Assembly: GCF_035946055.1 (NCBI RefSeq)
Contig: NZ_CP108364.1
Span: forward strand, 4,402,001-4,466,000
Direction: 5' to 3'
DNA: 64,000 bases
Source of the DNA: Streptomyces sp. NBC_01341
GTDB taxonomy: Bacteria > Actinomycetota > Actinomycetes > Streptomycetales > Streptomycetaceae
The position numbers and the translations under genes were made by a program. How positions within the stretch are numbered: the first letter of the stretch is position 1; each line of letters begins with the position of its first letter. Positions 8,272 through 17,047 of the stretch are shown piece by piece. Below the pieces are notes generated by a model. It had not been told where the DNA came from and did no database searches. It saw nothing but the letters and a program-made list of their open reading frames with translations.

Positions 8272-9213
8272 ATGACCCGCGTTGCCGCCATCGACTGCGG
8301 TACCAACTCCATCCGTCTGCTCGTCGCCGATGTGGAGCCGTCCACCGGGCAGTTCACCGAGCTCGACCGGCGCATGCGGATCGTCCGCCTCGGGCAGGGC
8401 GTCGACCGCACCGGGCGGCTGGCTCCCGAAGCCCTGGAGCGCACCTTCGACGCGTGCCGTGAGTACGCGGCCGTGATCAAGGAACTCGGCGCCGAGCGCA
8501 CCCGTTTCGTCGCCACGTCCGCGTCCCGCGACGCGGAGAACAGCGACACGTTCGTCCGGGGCGTCCTGGACATCCTGGGCATCGAGCCCGAGGTCATCAG
8601 CGGTGACCAGGAGGCGCAGCTCTCCTTCGACGGCGCCACGAAGGAACTGACGGGCAGCGACCACCTGGAGAAGCCGTACCTCGTGGTGGACATCGGCGGC
8701 GGCTCCACGGAGTTCGTGGTCGGTGACGACGACGTTCATGCGGCCCGGTCCGTGGACATCGGCTGCGTGCGTATGACCGAGCGTCATCTCGTCGTGGACG
8801 GGGCCGTCGTGGACCCGCCCACGCCGGACCGCGTCGCCGCGATCCGGGCGGACCTGGATGCCGCCCTGGACCTGGTCGAGGAGACGGTGCCGATCGCCTC
8901 GGCCGCGACGCTCGTGGGCCTGGCCGGGACGGTGACCACGGTGGCGGCGATCGCGCTCGGTCTGGAGGAGTACGACTCCGGGGCCATCCACCACTCCCGT
9001 GTCTCGGCCCGGCAGGTCCGGGAGATCACGGCGCGGCTGCTCGCCTCGACGCACGAGGAGCGCGCGGCCATCCCCGCGATGCATCCCGGCCGGGTCGACG
9101 TGATCGCCTCGGGTGCGCTCGCGCTGCTCGCGGTGATGGAACGCAGCGGTGCCACCGAGGTCGTCGTCAGCGAACACGACATCCTGGACGGGATCGCCTG
9201 GTCGGCGGCGTGA
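8272..9213 (+). CDS. Ppx/GppA-type exopolyphosphatase
   Basis: 313-residue member of the Ppx/GppA phosphatase family in the ASKHA fold. It begins with AAIDCGTNSIRLLVADV, the phosphate-1 loop, and has VVDIGGGSTEFVVG (about residues 142-155) as the second. It is the short form without a C-terminal HD domain. Expected activity is hydrolysis of polyphosphate and/or pppGpp, linking it to the stringent response. ATG 8272 has an AGGAG box. It ends the eno-divIC-DUF501 run and is followed by a strong hairpin. Confidence 0.9.
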   Translation: MTRVAAIDCGTNSIRLLVADVEPSTGQFTELDRRMRIVRLGQGVDRTGRLAPEALERTFDACREYAAVIKELGAERTRFVATSASRDAENSDTFVRGVLDILGIEPEVISGDQEAQLSFDGATKELTGSDHLEKPYLVVDIGGGSTEFVVGDDDVHAARSVDIGCVRMTERHLVVDGAVVDPPTPDRVAAIRADLDAALDLVEETVPIASAATLVGLAGTVTTVAAIALGLEEYDSGAIHHSRVSARQVREITARLLASTHEERAAIPAMHPGRVDVIASGALALLAVMERSGATEVVVSEHDILDGIAWSAA

Positions 9214-9279
9214 TGACAGAGCCGCCGCGGGCGCGGTGAGATGCTGCTCATGCGCATTCCCGCCTGCACCTTTGAGCCT

Positions 9280-9319
9280 GCGAAAGGCCTCCCCGGACCC
9301 GTCCGGAGAGGCCTTTCGC
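9280..9319 (+). terminator. Terminator after the Ppx/GppA gene
   Basis: 19-bp inverted repeat with one mismatch (9280-9298 with 9301-9319), 67 bp after the ppx stop. The stem is rich in AAAGGCCT sequence. Confidence 0.85.
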
Positions 9320-9337
9320 GCAGCGCCACGACGAAGT

Positions 9338-9355
9338 TCGTGAACTTCTTCACAA
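9338..9355. promoter_or_regulatory. Candidate Rex operator 1 upstream of ndh
   Basis: TCGTGAACTTCTTCACAA matches the Rex operator TTGTGAAN4TTCACAA with one mismatch. It lies 307 bp upstream of the ndh start and after the ppx terminator. Rex is the NADH/NAD+-sensing repressor of respiratory genes in Streptomyces. Confidence 0.65.
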
Positions 9356-9609
9356 GGAATTCGGCTCCACTGGGCGAAGTTCTTCGTCCGGGGGGCCGTA
9401 CGGGCCGCTCCGAGGGGCGCCGGCGCGCGGGGCGGGGGTGTTGCGAGGGTGTGGCCGGGGTGTGTCCGGGGCAGGTGTCCGCTCGTACCCGGCGGCTCAA
9501 GGCCAGCTCACAAGCGGTGAACAACGTTCGCCCGGATCCCCTGGTTCCCCCGGCGGACCATGACCTGGGTCACGTGGGCGGCGAAGTGTAGCAGAGGGTC
9601 GCGCATACC

Positions 9610-9627
9610 TTGTGAAGGGGCTCACGA
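9610..9627. promoter_or_regulatory. Candidate Rex operator 2 upstream of ndh
   Basis: TTGTGAAGGGGCTCACGA has a perfect left half-site TTGTGAA, a 4-bp spacer and a right half matching 5 of 7 positions. It lies 34 bp upstream of the ndh ATG, where repressor binding would block transcription or translation initiation. Confidence 0.7.
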
Positions 9628-9661
9628 GCATGCCTCCCGAGGGGGGTGGATACTCGATGGC

Positions 9662-11068
9662 ATGAGCACCACGGAGCGTCCCAGGATCCTCGTTGTAGGC
9701 GGTGGGTACGTAGGCCTGTACGCAGCTCGTCGCATTCTGAAGAAGATGCGGTATGGAGAGGCGACCGTCACGGTCGTCGACCCTCGCTCGTACATGACGT
9801 ACCAGCCCTTCCTCCCCGAAGCTGCTGCCGGCAGCATCTCGCCTCGGCATGTCGTCGTCCCGCTGCGACGCGTGCTGCCCAAGGCCGAGGTCCTCACCGG
9901 CCGAGTCACGACCATCGATCAGGACCGCAAGGTCGCCACGGTCGCGCCGCTCGTCGGCGAGGCCTACGAGCTGCCCTTCGACTACCTGGTCATCGCGATG
10001 GGCGCGGTCTCCCGTACCTTCCCGATCCCCGGCCTCGCCGAGCAGGGCATCGGCATGAAGGGCATCGAGGAGTCCATCGGGCTGCGCAACCACGTCCTCG
10101 AGCAGCTGGACAAGGCCGACTCGACGACCGACGAGGACGTCCGCCGCAAGGCGCTGACGTTCGTCTTCGTGGGCGGTGGCTTCGCCGGTGCGGAGACCAT
10201 CGGCGAGGTCGAGGACATGGCCCGGGACGCGGCGAAGTACTACTCCAGCGTGAAGCGCGAGGACATGCGCTTCATCCTGGTCGACGCCGCCGACAAGATC
10301 CTTCCCGAGGTCGGCCCGAAGCTGGGCGCGTACGGCAAGGAGCACCTGGAGAGCCGCGGTGTCGAGGTCTACCTCTCGACCTCGATGGACTCCTGCGTCG
10401 ACGGTCACGTCGTCCTGAAGAACGGCCTCGAGGTCGACTCCAGCACGATCGTGTGGACGGCCGGCGTGAAGCCGAACCCGGCGCTGGCCCGTTTCGGCCT
10501 GCCGCTCGGCCCGCGTGGTCACGTGGACACCTCCGAGAAGCTCCAGGTGCAGGGCACCGACTACATCTGGGCCGCGGGCGACAACGCCCAGGTGCCGGAC
10601 ATGGTCGGCCGCCGCGCCGGCAACCCGAACGCCTGGTGCCCGCCGAACGCCCAGCACGCGCTGCGTCAGGCGAAGGTCCTCGGTGACAACGTCATCTCCG
10701 GCATGCGGGGCTTCCCGCAGAAGGAGTACAGCCACGCCAACAAGGGTGCGGTCGCCGGACTCGGCCTGCACAAGGGCGTCGCGATGATCGTCATGGGCAA
10801 GGTGAAGATCAAGGTCAAGGGCCGTCTCGCCTGGTACATGCACCGCGGCTACCACGGCATGGCCATGCCGACCTGGAACCGCAAGATCCGGATCTTCGCC
10901 GACTGGACGCTGGCGATGTTCCTGAAGCGCGAGGTCGTCTCGCTCGGCGCCATGGAGACTCCCCGCGAGGAGTTCTACGAGGCCGCCAAGCCGAGCCCCG
11001 CGCCCGTCGCCGCCAAGGCCGACGGCGAGAAGAGCAAGTCGGAGGGCGAGAAGGCCAAGGCCTCCTGA
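9662..11068 (+). CDS. ndh: Type II NADH dehydrogenase
   Basis: 468-residue non-proton-pumping NADH:quinone oxidoreductase. The FAD-binding Rossmann motif is at the N-terminus (VVGGGYVGLYAAR, about residues 11-23), the second dinucleotide-binding motif is FVFVGGGFAGAE, and the conserved AAGDNAQVP segment places the FAD. The C-terminal part is amphipathic and ends in a Lys/Ala/Glu-rich tail. I chose ATG 9662 because the conserved N-terminus begins there. Two Rex-like operators upstream suggest repression when NADH is low and induction under oxygen limitation. A 17-bp hairpin terminates it. Confidence 0.94.
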   Translation: MSTTERPRILVVGGGYVGLYAARRILKKMRYGEATVTVVDPRSYMTYQPFLPEAAAGSISPRHVVVPLRRVLPKAEVLTGRVTTIDQDRKVATVAPLVGEAYELPFDYLVIAMGAVSRTFPIPGLAEQGIGMKGIEESIGLRNHVLEQLDKADSTTDEDVRRKALTFVFVGGGFAGAETIGEVEDMARDAAKYYSSVKREDMRFILVDAADKILPEVGPKLGAYGKEHLESRGVEVYLSTSMDSCVDGHVVLKNGLEVDSSTIVWTAGVKPNPALARFGLPLGPRGHVDTSEKLQVQGTDYIWAAGDNAQVPDMVGRRAGNPNAWCPPNAQHALRQAKVLGDNVISGMRGFPQKEYSHANKGAVAGLGLHKGVAMIVMGKVKIKVKGRLAWYMHRGYHGMAMPTWNRKIRIFADWTLAMFLKREVVSLGAMETPREEFYEAAKPSPAPVAAKADGEKSKSEGEKAKAS

Positions 11069-11081
11069 CGCCTGCACGAAA

Positions 11082-11125
11082 CCGAAGGGGCCGTCCGCCA
11101 TCCGTGGTGCGGACGGCCCCTTCGG
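11082..11125 (+). terminator. Terminator after ndh
   Basis: Perfect 17-bp stem (11082-11098 with 11109-11125) and a 10-nt loop, 14 bp after the ndh stop. Confidence 0.9.
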
Positions 11126-11320
11126 CGTGCCTGGACACCGCCAAGTAGATGGCGGATGCAGGTATTTTGCCGTTCCGTTGTACGGGGGAGGGATGGCGTG
11201 GGGGCCGCACGGCGTTGACGCCGGTGTACCTCGCCGCGGCCCCGAGGTGTCGCGGCCCGGTTCGGGTGCGTATATGCGAATTTAGGCACGTTCGGAAACA
11301 CCACCACGGAGGTGTGCGCC

Positions 11321-12625
11321 ATGGCCGATGCCGCGTCGCGGCTGACCGCTCTCGCCGAAGAGTTGCTGGGAGAACCCCTGCCCGTCCGGATCCGGGCCTG
11401 GGACGGCAGCGAATCCGGGCCGCCGGGGGCGCCCGTACTCGTCCTGCGCCACCGCCGCGCCCTGCGCAGGCTTCTCTGGAAGCCGGGCGAACTGGGCCTG
11501 GCCCGCGCCTGGGTGGCCGGCGAGATCGACGTCGACGGTGACCTGTACGCCGTCCTGGGCGCCGTGGCCGCACTGCTCTGGGAGCGCGGGGCGGACGCGA
11601 AGGACAGTGTCCACCCCGTCCGGGACGCCAGGGTGCGGGCCTTCGCGCGGGGACTCGTCCAACTGGCCGGCCCCTGGCCGCCGCCGCCCCCGCCCGCGGA
11701 GGAGGTCCGCCGCCGCGCCGGCGCGCTGCACACCAGACGCCGCGACAAGGAGGCCATCAGCCACCACTACGACGTGGGCAACGACTTCTACGCGATGGTC
11801 CTCGGCCCCTCCATGGTGTACTCCTGCGCCTACTGGCAGGACGGCGCCTCGCTGGAGGAGGCCCAGCGCGACAAGCTCGACCTCGTCTGCCGCAAGCTGG
11901 CCCTGAAAGAGGGCGACCGGCTCCTCGACGTCGGCTGCGGCTGGGGATCGATGGCCATTCACGCCGCCCGCGAGTACGGCGCCCGGGTCACGGGCGTGAC
12001 GCTCTCCACCGAGCAGGCCGCCTTCGCCCGCAAGCGCATCGCGGAGGAGGGCCTCGCCGACCTGATCGAGATCCGGGTCCAGGACTACCGGGACGTCAGG
12101 GACGGCCCGTACGACGCCATCTCCTCGATCGGCATGGCCGAGCATGTGGGCTCGGTCCGGTTCCGGGAGTACGCCGACGACCTCTACGGACTCCTCAAGC
12201 CCGGCGGCCGGCTGCTCAACCACCAGATCGCCCGCCGCCCGGAGAAGGACGAGTCGGCGTACCACATCGACGAGTTCATCGACGCCTACGTCTTCCCCGA
12301 CGGCGAACTCGCCCCGGTGGGCCGCACGGTCGACACCCTGGAGCAGGCCGGCTTCGAGGCCCGTGACGTCGAGGCGATCCGTGAGCACTACGCACTGACC
12401 CTGCGCCAGTGGGTGGCCAATCTGGAGAAGCACTGGAAGGAGGCCGTCCGTGTCACCTCGCCCGGGCGGGCCAGGGTGTGGCGCCTCTACATGGCCGCTT
12501 CCGCACTGTCCTTCGAGCGCAACAAGATCGGCGTCAACCAGATCCTCGCGGTACGTCCGCGGGAGGGCGGCGGGGCCGCCATGCCGCTGCGGGCCCGCGA
12601 CTGGACGGCGTCCGCCAACGGCTGA
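11321..12625 (+). CDS. Cyclopropane-fatty-acyl-phospholipid synthase family methyltransferase
   Basis: 434-residue SAM-dependent methyltransferase of the CFA synthase/mycolic cyclopropanase type. The SAM motif I is LLDVGCGWGSMAIHAA. The upstream block SHHYDVGNDFYAMVLGPSMVYSCAYW and the later block EHVGSVRFREYADDLY are characteristic. About 140 N-terminal residues form the extra domain found in many actinobacterial homologues. I chose ATG 11321 because GGAGG lies 8 nt upstream; GTG 11312 is an in-frame alternative. Expected to methylenate or methylate unsaturated acyl chains of membrane lipids. Confidence 0.88.
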   Translation: MADAASRLTALAEELLGEPLPVRIRAWDGSESGPPGAPVLVLRHRRALRRLLWKPGELGLARAWVAGEIDVDGDLYAVLGAVAALLWERGADAKDSVHPVRDARVRAFARGLVQLAGPWPPPPPPAEEVRRRAGALHTRRRDKEAISHHYDVGNDFYAMVLGPSMVYSCAYWQDGASLEEAQRDKLDLVCRKLALKEGDRLLDVGCGWGSMAIHAAREYGARVTGVTLSTEQAAFARKRIAEEGLADLIEIRVQDYRDVRDGPYDAISSIGMAEHVGSVRFREYADDLYGLLKPGGRLLNHQIARRPEKDESAYHIDEFIDAYVFPDGELAPVGRTVDTLEQAGFEARDVEAIREHYALTLRQWVANLEKHWKEAVRVTSPGRARVWRLYMAASALSFERNKIGVNQILAVRPREGGGAAMPLRARDWTASANG

Positions 12626-12631
12626 CCCCGC

Positions 12632-12683
12632 GACGTGAGGAGGGCCGGTACCCGCAGCTGCGGGTACCGGCCCTCCTCACGTC
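12632..12683. terminator. Bidirectional terminator, 52-nt perfect palindrome
   Basis: Two perfect 26-nt arms (12632-12657 and 12658-12683) meet without a spacer. It lies between the converging methyltransferase and ABC permease genes and should stop transcription from both sides. Confidence 0.93.
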
Positions 12684-12687
12684 CCGC

Positions 12688-15222
12688 CTACTCCGTCTTG
12701 ATCGCCGTCAGCATGTTGAGCTTCGCGCCGCTCCGGGCCGGCCACAGGGAGGCCAGCACACCCACGAGCCCGGCGAGCACCAGGAAGAGGGCGATGCGGT
12801 CCCACGGGACGACCAGGGCGTAGCCCGGGATCTCCTCGGACAGGGTTCGGCCGATGGCCCAGCCGAGGAAGACGCCGAGTCCGACGCCGATCACCGCGCC
12901 GAAGACCGAGATGACGACGGCCTCCAGGCGGATCATCCGCTTCACGCGTCCCCGGTCGAGGCCGATGGCGCGGAGCATTCCGATCTCCTGCTGCCGCTCG
13001 AAGACCGACATCGCGAGGGTGTTGACGACCCCGAGGACCGCGATCAGCAGCGCCATGGCGAGCAGCCCGTACATGATGTTCAGCGCGGTGTTCACGAAAC
13101 CACCGAAGGTGTCACGGATGTCCTGCTGGTCCATGACGCTCATCGCCGGGTTGTCGCCGAGCGCGTTCACGACGGCCTGCTCGTTGGCCTTGCTCGCGCC
13201 GCCGTCCGTCTTGATCCAGATCTCGCGGATGTCGGGGCGGGAGGCGGAGCTGTGCTCGTCGGCGAACGCCTTCGGGACCACGAAGGGCGAGAGGAACTCG
13301 TTCTCCTCGTAGAGGGCGCCGACCTTGACGGTGCCCTTCTTCTCGTCGTCGAAGGTCACCGGCAGGGTGTCGCCGGTCTTCCACCCGTTCGACCTGGCGG
13401 TCTTCGACCCGACCGCGACCTCGCCGTCCTTCAGCGAGCTCAGCGAACCGGACACCGTCTTCAGCGAGAAGACCTTCTCCACATCACCCGGGGTGACGCC
13501 CGATGCGGAGTGGAACTCCCCGTCGATCCGGAAGTACACCGACTGCTGCGGCGAGAGGGCGGTGACGCCGTCCGCCTTCGACAGGGCCGTGAGCGCAGAC
13601 TCGTCGAGCGAGTCACCACTGGCCATGGAGACCATGTAGTCGGCCCTGATGTTGTCCGTCGTCATCTTGTCGATCGCCTGGCCGAGCGTGACGCCGAGCA
13701 CCGAGATGCCGGTGACCAGAGTCAGGCCGATGGCGAGCGCGGAGGCGGTGGCCCCGGTACGGCGGGGGTTGCGGACCGCGTTCTGCGCGGCCAGCTTCCC
13801 GGACACGCCGAACAGCTTCTTCAGCAGGGGCCGTACGGCGGCGACGGCCGGGCGCGAGAGGAGCGGGATCAGCACGATGATGCCGATGAGGGCCAGGAAG
13901 GCACCGGCCGCGACGAGATAGCGGCCGTCCTCGCCGCCGGTTGCGGCGCCGCCGACGATCCCGGCCGCACCGATCAGGGCGATGAACGCGCCGATCGAGT
14001 TCCGTACGATCAGCGACTTCGTGGTGGCGACGGCGTGCACACTGCTCATCGCCGCGACGGGGGCGATCTTCGCGGCCCGGCGGGCGGGCAGCCAGGCCGC
14101 CAGCACGGTGATCAGGATGCCGACGCCGAAGGCGGCACCGACCGCGACGGGCGAGATGATGAGCGGACCGGCCGGGATCTTGCCTCCGATGAGGCTCGTC
14201 GCGGAGCGCAGCCCGGTGGCGAGCCCGATGCCGAGGACGAATCCGATGACGGAGGCGAGGGTGCCGACGACGGCCGCCTCGATCAGCACTGAGCGCTTGA
14301 TCTGGCGGCGGGAGGCGCCGATGGCACGCATCAGGGCGAGTTCACGGGTCCGCTGGGCGACCAGCATGGTGAAGGTGTTGGCGATGAGGAAGACGCCGAC
14401 GAACAGTGCGATGCCCGCGAAGGCCAGCAGCATGGCGTTGAGGCCGGCGAGCCCTTCCTCGATCTGCTGGGCCTGCTCGTCGGCGAGGGCCTGGCCGGTC
14501 TGCGCGGTCGCGTCCTTGGGGAGCAGCGGCTCGATCGCGTCCAGGATCGCCTTGTCCGAGCTGCCGGCGGCGGCGGTCACGGTGGCGTCCTTGAAGACGC
14601 CGGGCTTGAGGTAGAGCGTCTGGGCCGTCGTGGTGTCGAACAGCACCAGGCTGCCGCCCGCGTTGACCGCGCCGTCCTCGGTCGTGAAGACACCGGAGAG
14701 GGTGTACTGCTTCACGGGGCCGTTCGTGGCCACCCGCACGGGGTCGCCGACGCGGTACGCGCCCTTGTTCGCGGTCTCCTCGTCCAGTGCGATCTGGCCG
14801 TTCTTCACCGGGCCCGCGCCGTCGGTGAAGGTGTACGCGCCGTCCTTGCCGTTCTTGGCGGGGGAGAAGTTGGCGCCGGTGTTGGACCAGCCGTTGCCGA
14901 TGAGCTTGCCGTCCGGGTCGGCGACGCCGGCGAAGCCGGAGACCCGCCCGGTCGCGGAGGCGACGCCGTCCAGCGACCGGATCTTCTCCAGGGTCGCGCC
15001 GTCGATGCCGGGGGTGTCGTCGTCGCGCCCGTCGGCGTAGGTGGAGATCGCGACGGCGACGTCGTCGTAACTCTTGGCCGACTGCTTGCGGAAGGCGTTG
15101 CCGAGGGTGTCGGTGAAGACGAGGGTGCCGGAGACGAAGGCTACGCCGAGCATGACGGCGAGCACGGTCATCAGCAGCCTGGCCTTGTGCGCGAGCACAT
15201 TGCGCAGGGCGGTACGGAACAT
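12688..15222 (-). CDS. ABC transporter permease with two FtsX domains
   Basis: 844-residue membrane protein. An N-terminal transmembrane helix (ARLLMTVLAVMLGVAFVSGTLVF) leads to a large extracytoplasmic MacB-type domain, a first FtsX domain (about residues 260-390), middle helices, then a second extracytoplasmic domain and a second FtsX domain (about 715-840). Such proteins couple ATP hydrolysis in the cytosol to work at the outer membrane face, for example lipoprotein, peptide or drug release. The ATPase gene lies 77 bp upstream on the same strand, forming an operon. The substrate is unknown. Confidence 0.92.
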   Translation of the reverse strand: MFRTALRNVLAHKARLLMTVLAVMLGVAFVSGTLVFTDTLGNAFRKQSAKSYDDVAVAISTYADGRDDDTPGIDGATLEKIRSLDGVASATGRVSGFAGVADPDGKLIGNGWSNTGANFSPAKNGKDGAYTFTDGAGPVKNGQIALDEETANKGAYRVGDPVRVATNGPVKQYTLSGVFTTEDGAVNAGGSLVLFDTTTAQTLYLKPGVFKDATVTAAAGSSDKAILDAIEPLLPKDATAQTGQALADEQAQQIEEGLAGLNAMLLAFAGIALFVGVFLIANTFTMLVAQRTRELALMRAIGASRRQIKRSVLIEAAVVGTLASVIGFVLGIGLATGLRSATSLIGGKIPAGPLIISPVAVGAAFGVGILITVLAAWLPARRAAKIAPVAAMSSVHAVATTKSLIVRNSIGAFIALIGAAGIVGGAATGGEDGRYLVAAGAFLALIGIIVLIPLLSRPAVAAVRPLLKKLFGVSGKLAAQNAVRNPRRTGATASALAIGLTLVTGISVLGVTLGQAIDKMTTDNIRADYMVSMASGDSLDESALTALSKADGVTALSPQQSVYFRIDGEFHSASGVTPGDVEKVFSLKTVSGSLSSLKDGEVAVGSKTARSNGWKTGDTLPVTFDDEKKGTVKVGALYEENEFLSPFVVPKAFADEHSSASRPDIREIWIKTDGGASKANEQAVVNALGDNPAMSVMDQQDIRDTFGGFVNTALNIMYGLLAMALLIAVLGVVNTLAMSVFERQQEIGMLRAIGLDRGRVKRMIRLEAVVISVFGAVIGVGLGVFLGWAIGRTLSEEIPGYALVVPWDRIALFLVLAGLVGVLASLWPARSGAKLNMLTAIKTE

Positions 15223-15299
15223 GTCTGGGTGTCCTGGGATGGGTGCCGGAAGGGGGTCGGGGCGGGGGAGCGGCGGCCGGGTGGCGGCTGCCGCCCGCC

Positions 15300-16067
15300 T
15301 CAGCTGGTCCGGCCCTTCGCGTCGAACGCCTTCATCCGGTCGAGGACGCCGTCGGCCGTGGGGCTCAGCATCTGGTCGACGACGGCGCCGTCCGCGAGGA
15401 AGACCACCCGGTCCGCGTAGGAGGCGGCGACCGGGTCGTGGGTCACCATCACGACGGTCTGGCCGAGTTCGCGCACCGAGTTGCGCAGGAAGCCGAGCAC
15501 CTCGGCGCCGGAGCGGGAGTCGAGGTTGCCGGTCGGCTCGTCACCGAAGATGATCTCCGGCTGGGAGGCCAGGGCGCGGGCCACCGCGACGCGCTGCTGC
15601 TGACCGCCGGAGAGCTCCGTGGGGCGGTGCTTGAGCCGGTCGGAGAGGCCCACCATGTCGATGACCTTCTGAAGCCAGACCGCGTCGGGCTTACGGCCCG
15701 CGATGTCCATCGGGAGGGTGATGTTCTCCAGCGCGGTCAGCGTGGGCAGCAGGTTGAACGCCTGGAAGATGAAGCCGATCTTGTCCCGGCGCAGCTGGGT
15801 GAGCTGCTTGTCCTTCAGGGTGCCGAGCTCGGTCTCGCCGATGCGCACGGATCCGCTGCTGAAGCTGTCGAGGCCGGCCACGCAGTGCATCAGCGTCGAC
15901 TTCCCCGAACCCGAGGGGCCCATGATCGCCGTGAACTCGCCCTGCGGGAAGTCCACGGTCACTCGGTCCAGGGCGACCACCTGGGTCTCACCCTCGCCGT
16001 AGACCTTCGACAGCTCCGTGGCGCGGGCGGCTACCGCGGTGGTGCGGTGAACGCTGGTGGTGGTCAC
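15300..16067 (-). CDS. ABC transporter ATP-binding protein (MacB/LolD type)
   Basis: 255-residue ATPase partner of the downstream FtsX-type permease. It has Walker A GPSGSGKS, the signature LSGGQQQRVAVARAL, Walker B IIFGDEPTGNLD and the switch histidine in VMVTHD. I chose GTG at 16067 because GGAG lies 8 nt upstream and the conserved ATELSKVYGEGET segment starts soon after; an open frame continues to 16124 without support. Expression probably starts in the gene-free stretch beyond 16067. Confidence 0.92.
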   Translation of the reverse strand: MTTTSVHRTTAVAARATELSKVYGEGETQVVALDRVTVDFPQGEFTAIMGPSGSGKSTLMHCVAGLDSFSSGSVRIGETELGTLKDKQLTQLRRDKIGFIFQAFNLLPTLTALENITLPMDIAGRKPDAVWLQKVIDMVGLSDRLKHRPTELSGGQQQRVAVARALASQPEIIFGDEPTGNLDSRSGAEVLGFLRNSVRELGQTVVMVTHDPVAASYADRVVFLADGAVVDQMLSPTADGVLDRMKAFDAKGRTS

Positions 16068-16780
16068 AGGGGTACTCCATGTTCGAGCGGCTTGATTGTT
16101 CGCGGGGGACCTCCCCATCCTCACCGCCGGATCGGGCCGGGTCGTCAGTCCCCGTGCCCGTTCCCGGGGCCCTCTTGAGTCGCATCCGCCGTCCGGCGGC
16201 GTACTCCTGAGGTAGGAGACGGACCCTGACCGGCGTCGCCCTCACGGCGGGGAGAGGGGGTCGCCGGCGCGGAAGGGGGTGGGCCGCAGCGCCCTCGACA
16301 GGGGCCGGCCCCTCGGTCATCTCGGTCACGCAGGGTGACGGACCGGGTCTCGCTCACCGTGTCACGGGGAGGACGTGGCCCGTGCTCCCGGTCCTGCCGC
16401 TCGTCCCCGGCCGGCCGGTCCCGGCGGCCGAGGGGGCGACGGGCTCGTCACTCCGCTGCCCGACGGGAGCGACAGGATCCACGACGTGGTGCGGTGTCGG
16501 GGGGACCGGAAACGCTGGCGCGGCCGCCGGTTGTGCGGTGCGTCGCGGGCGTCGCGCGGGGGTGAGGTGGCGGGCCCTGGCGAACGGTGGCGCGGGCCCG
16601 TGGCGCGTGGGCCGTACGAGTGCGGCGAGTTTCCGTCATTCCCGTTTGGCGGGGGTTCGCGCCGCTCGCCCGGTCCAGGCGTGTACTGATGCGGTGAACG
16701 GTGTCTGACGGACCCTCAAACGATCAATAAAATAAGACAACATCGAGCGGATGTTCCGCTGTTCGAGGGACACCCCCGGC
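16068..16780. other. Gene-free stretch upstream of bldA
   Basis: About 710 bp between the divergent ABC operon and the bldA promoter region. Short open frames exist on both strands, but they are Arg/Pro/Gly-rich, lack ribosome-binding sites and look like GC-driven artefacts. An unusually A-rich segment (CAATAAAATAAGACAAC, near 16725-16741) lies just before the bldA -10-like element. I see no recognisable gene. Confidence 0.6.
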
Positions 16781-16786
16781 TAGGGT
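16781..16786 (+). promoter_or_regulatory. Candidate -10 element of bldA
   Basis: TAGGGT lies 29 bp before the mature tRNA 5' end. No clear -35 is visible at 17 bp, so the promoter is tentative. Confidence 0.4.
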
Positions 16787-16815
16787 CTTGTGCCAACGCG
16801 AAGCCGCGCACCCAC

Positions 16816-16902
16816 GCCCGGGTGGTGGAATGCAGACACGGCGAGCTTAAACCTCGCTGCCTCCTCGGGGGCGTGCCGGTTCGAGTCCGGCTCCGGGCAC
16901 CA
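16816..16902 (+). tRNA. bldA: tRNA-Leu(UAA), developmental regulator bldA
   Basis: 87-nt type II tRNA. The acceptor arm pairs GCCCGGG with TCCGGGC, followed by discriminator A and an encoded CCA. The anticodon stem GCGAG/CTCGC encloses the loop CTTAAAC with anticodon TAA, which reads UUA. A long variable arm and T arm GCCGG-TTCGAGT-CCGGC are present. This is the only tRNA for UUA in Streptomyces; its loss blocks aerial growth and many antibiotics because UUA is confined to regulatory and accessory genes. A Bax-inhibitor-like gene follows 145 bp downstream. Confidence 0.97.
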
Positions 16903-16956
16903 CGGCATAGCCGGCGGGACCCGGGTGACCGCGTGATACTTCACTCCTAAACTTTC

Positions 16957-16984
16957 TTGAAAGATCCTCCTCTGGCACTAGGGC
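16957..16984 (+). promoter_or_regulatory. Candidate promoter of the Bax-inhibitor-like gene
   Basis: TTGAAA (16957-16962), a 16-bp spacer and TAGGGC (16979-16984) lie 63 bp upstream of the ATG at 17048, in a relatively AT-rich stretch between bldA and the gene. Confidence 0.5.
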
Positions 16985-17047
16985 CTTTGTTTTGCCTACC
17001 CATTACTCTTGTGGGAAGGCCACGCAGGGTGGCCATGGAGGAGTGAG

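Noticed and set aside
9521..9533. Third Rex-like site GGTGAACAACGTTCGCC upstream of ndh
   Set aside because: Half-site spacing is off by one and the right half is poor, so it does not fit the operator.
12409..14292. 627-residue open frame antisense to the ABC permease
   Set aside because: Low-complexity Arg/Asp/Gly/Glu composition and full overlap with a well-supported gene; it is a mirror of that gene's codon bias.
16145..16708. Several short open frames on both strands before bldA
   Set aside because: They lack ribosome-binding sites, are Arg/Pro/Gly-rich and overlap each other, as expected from GC-driven open frames.
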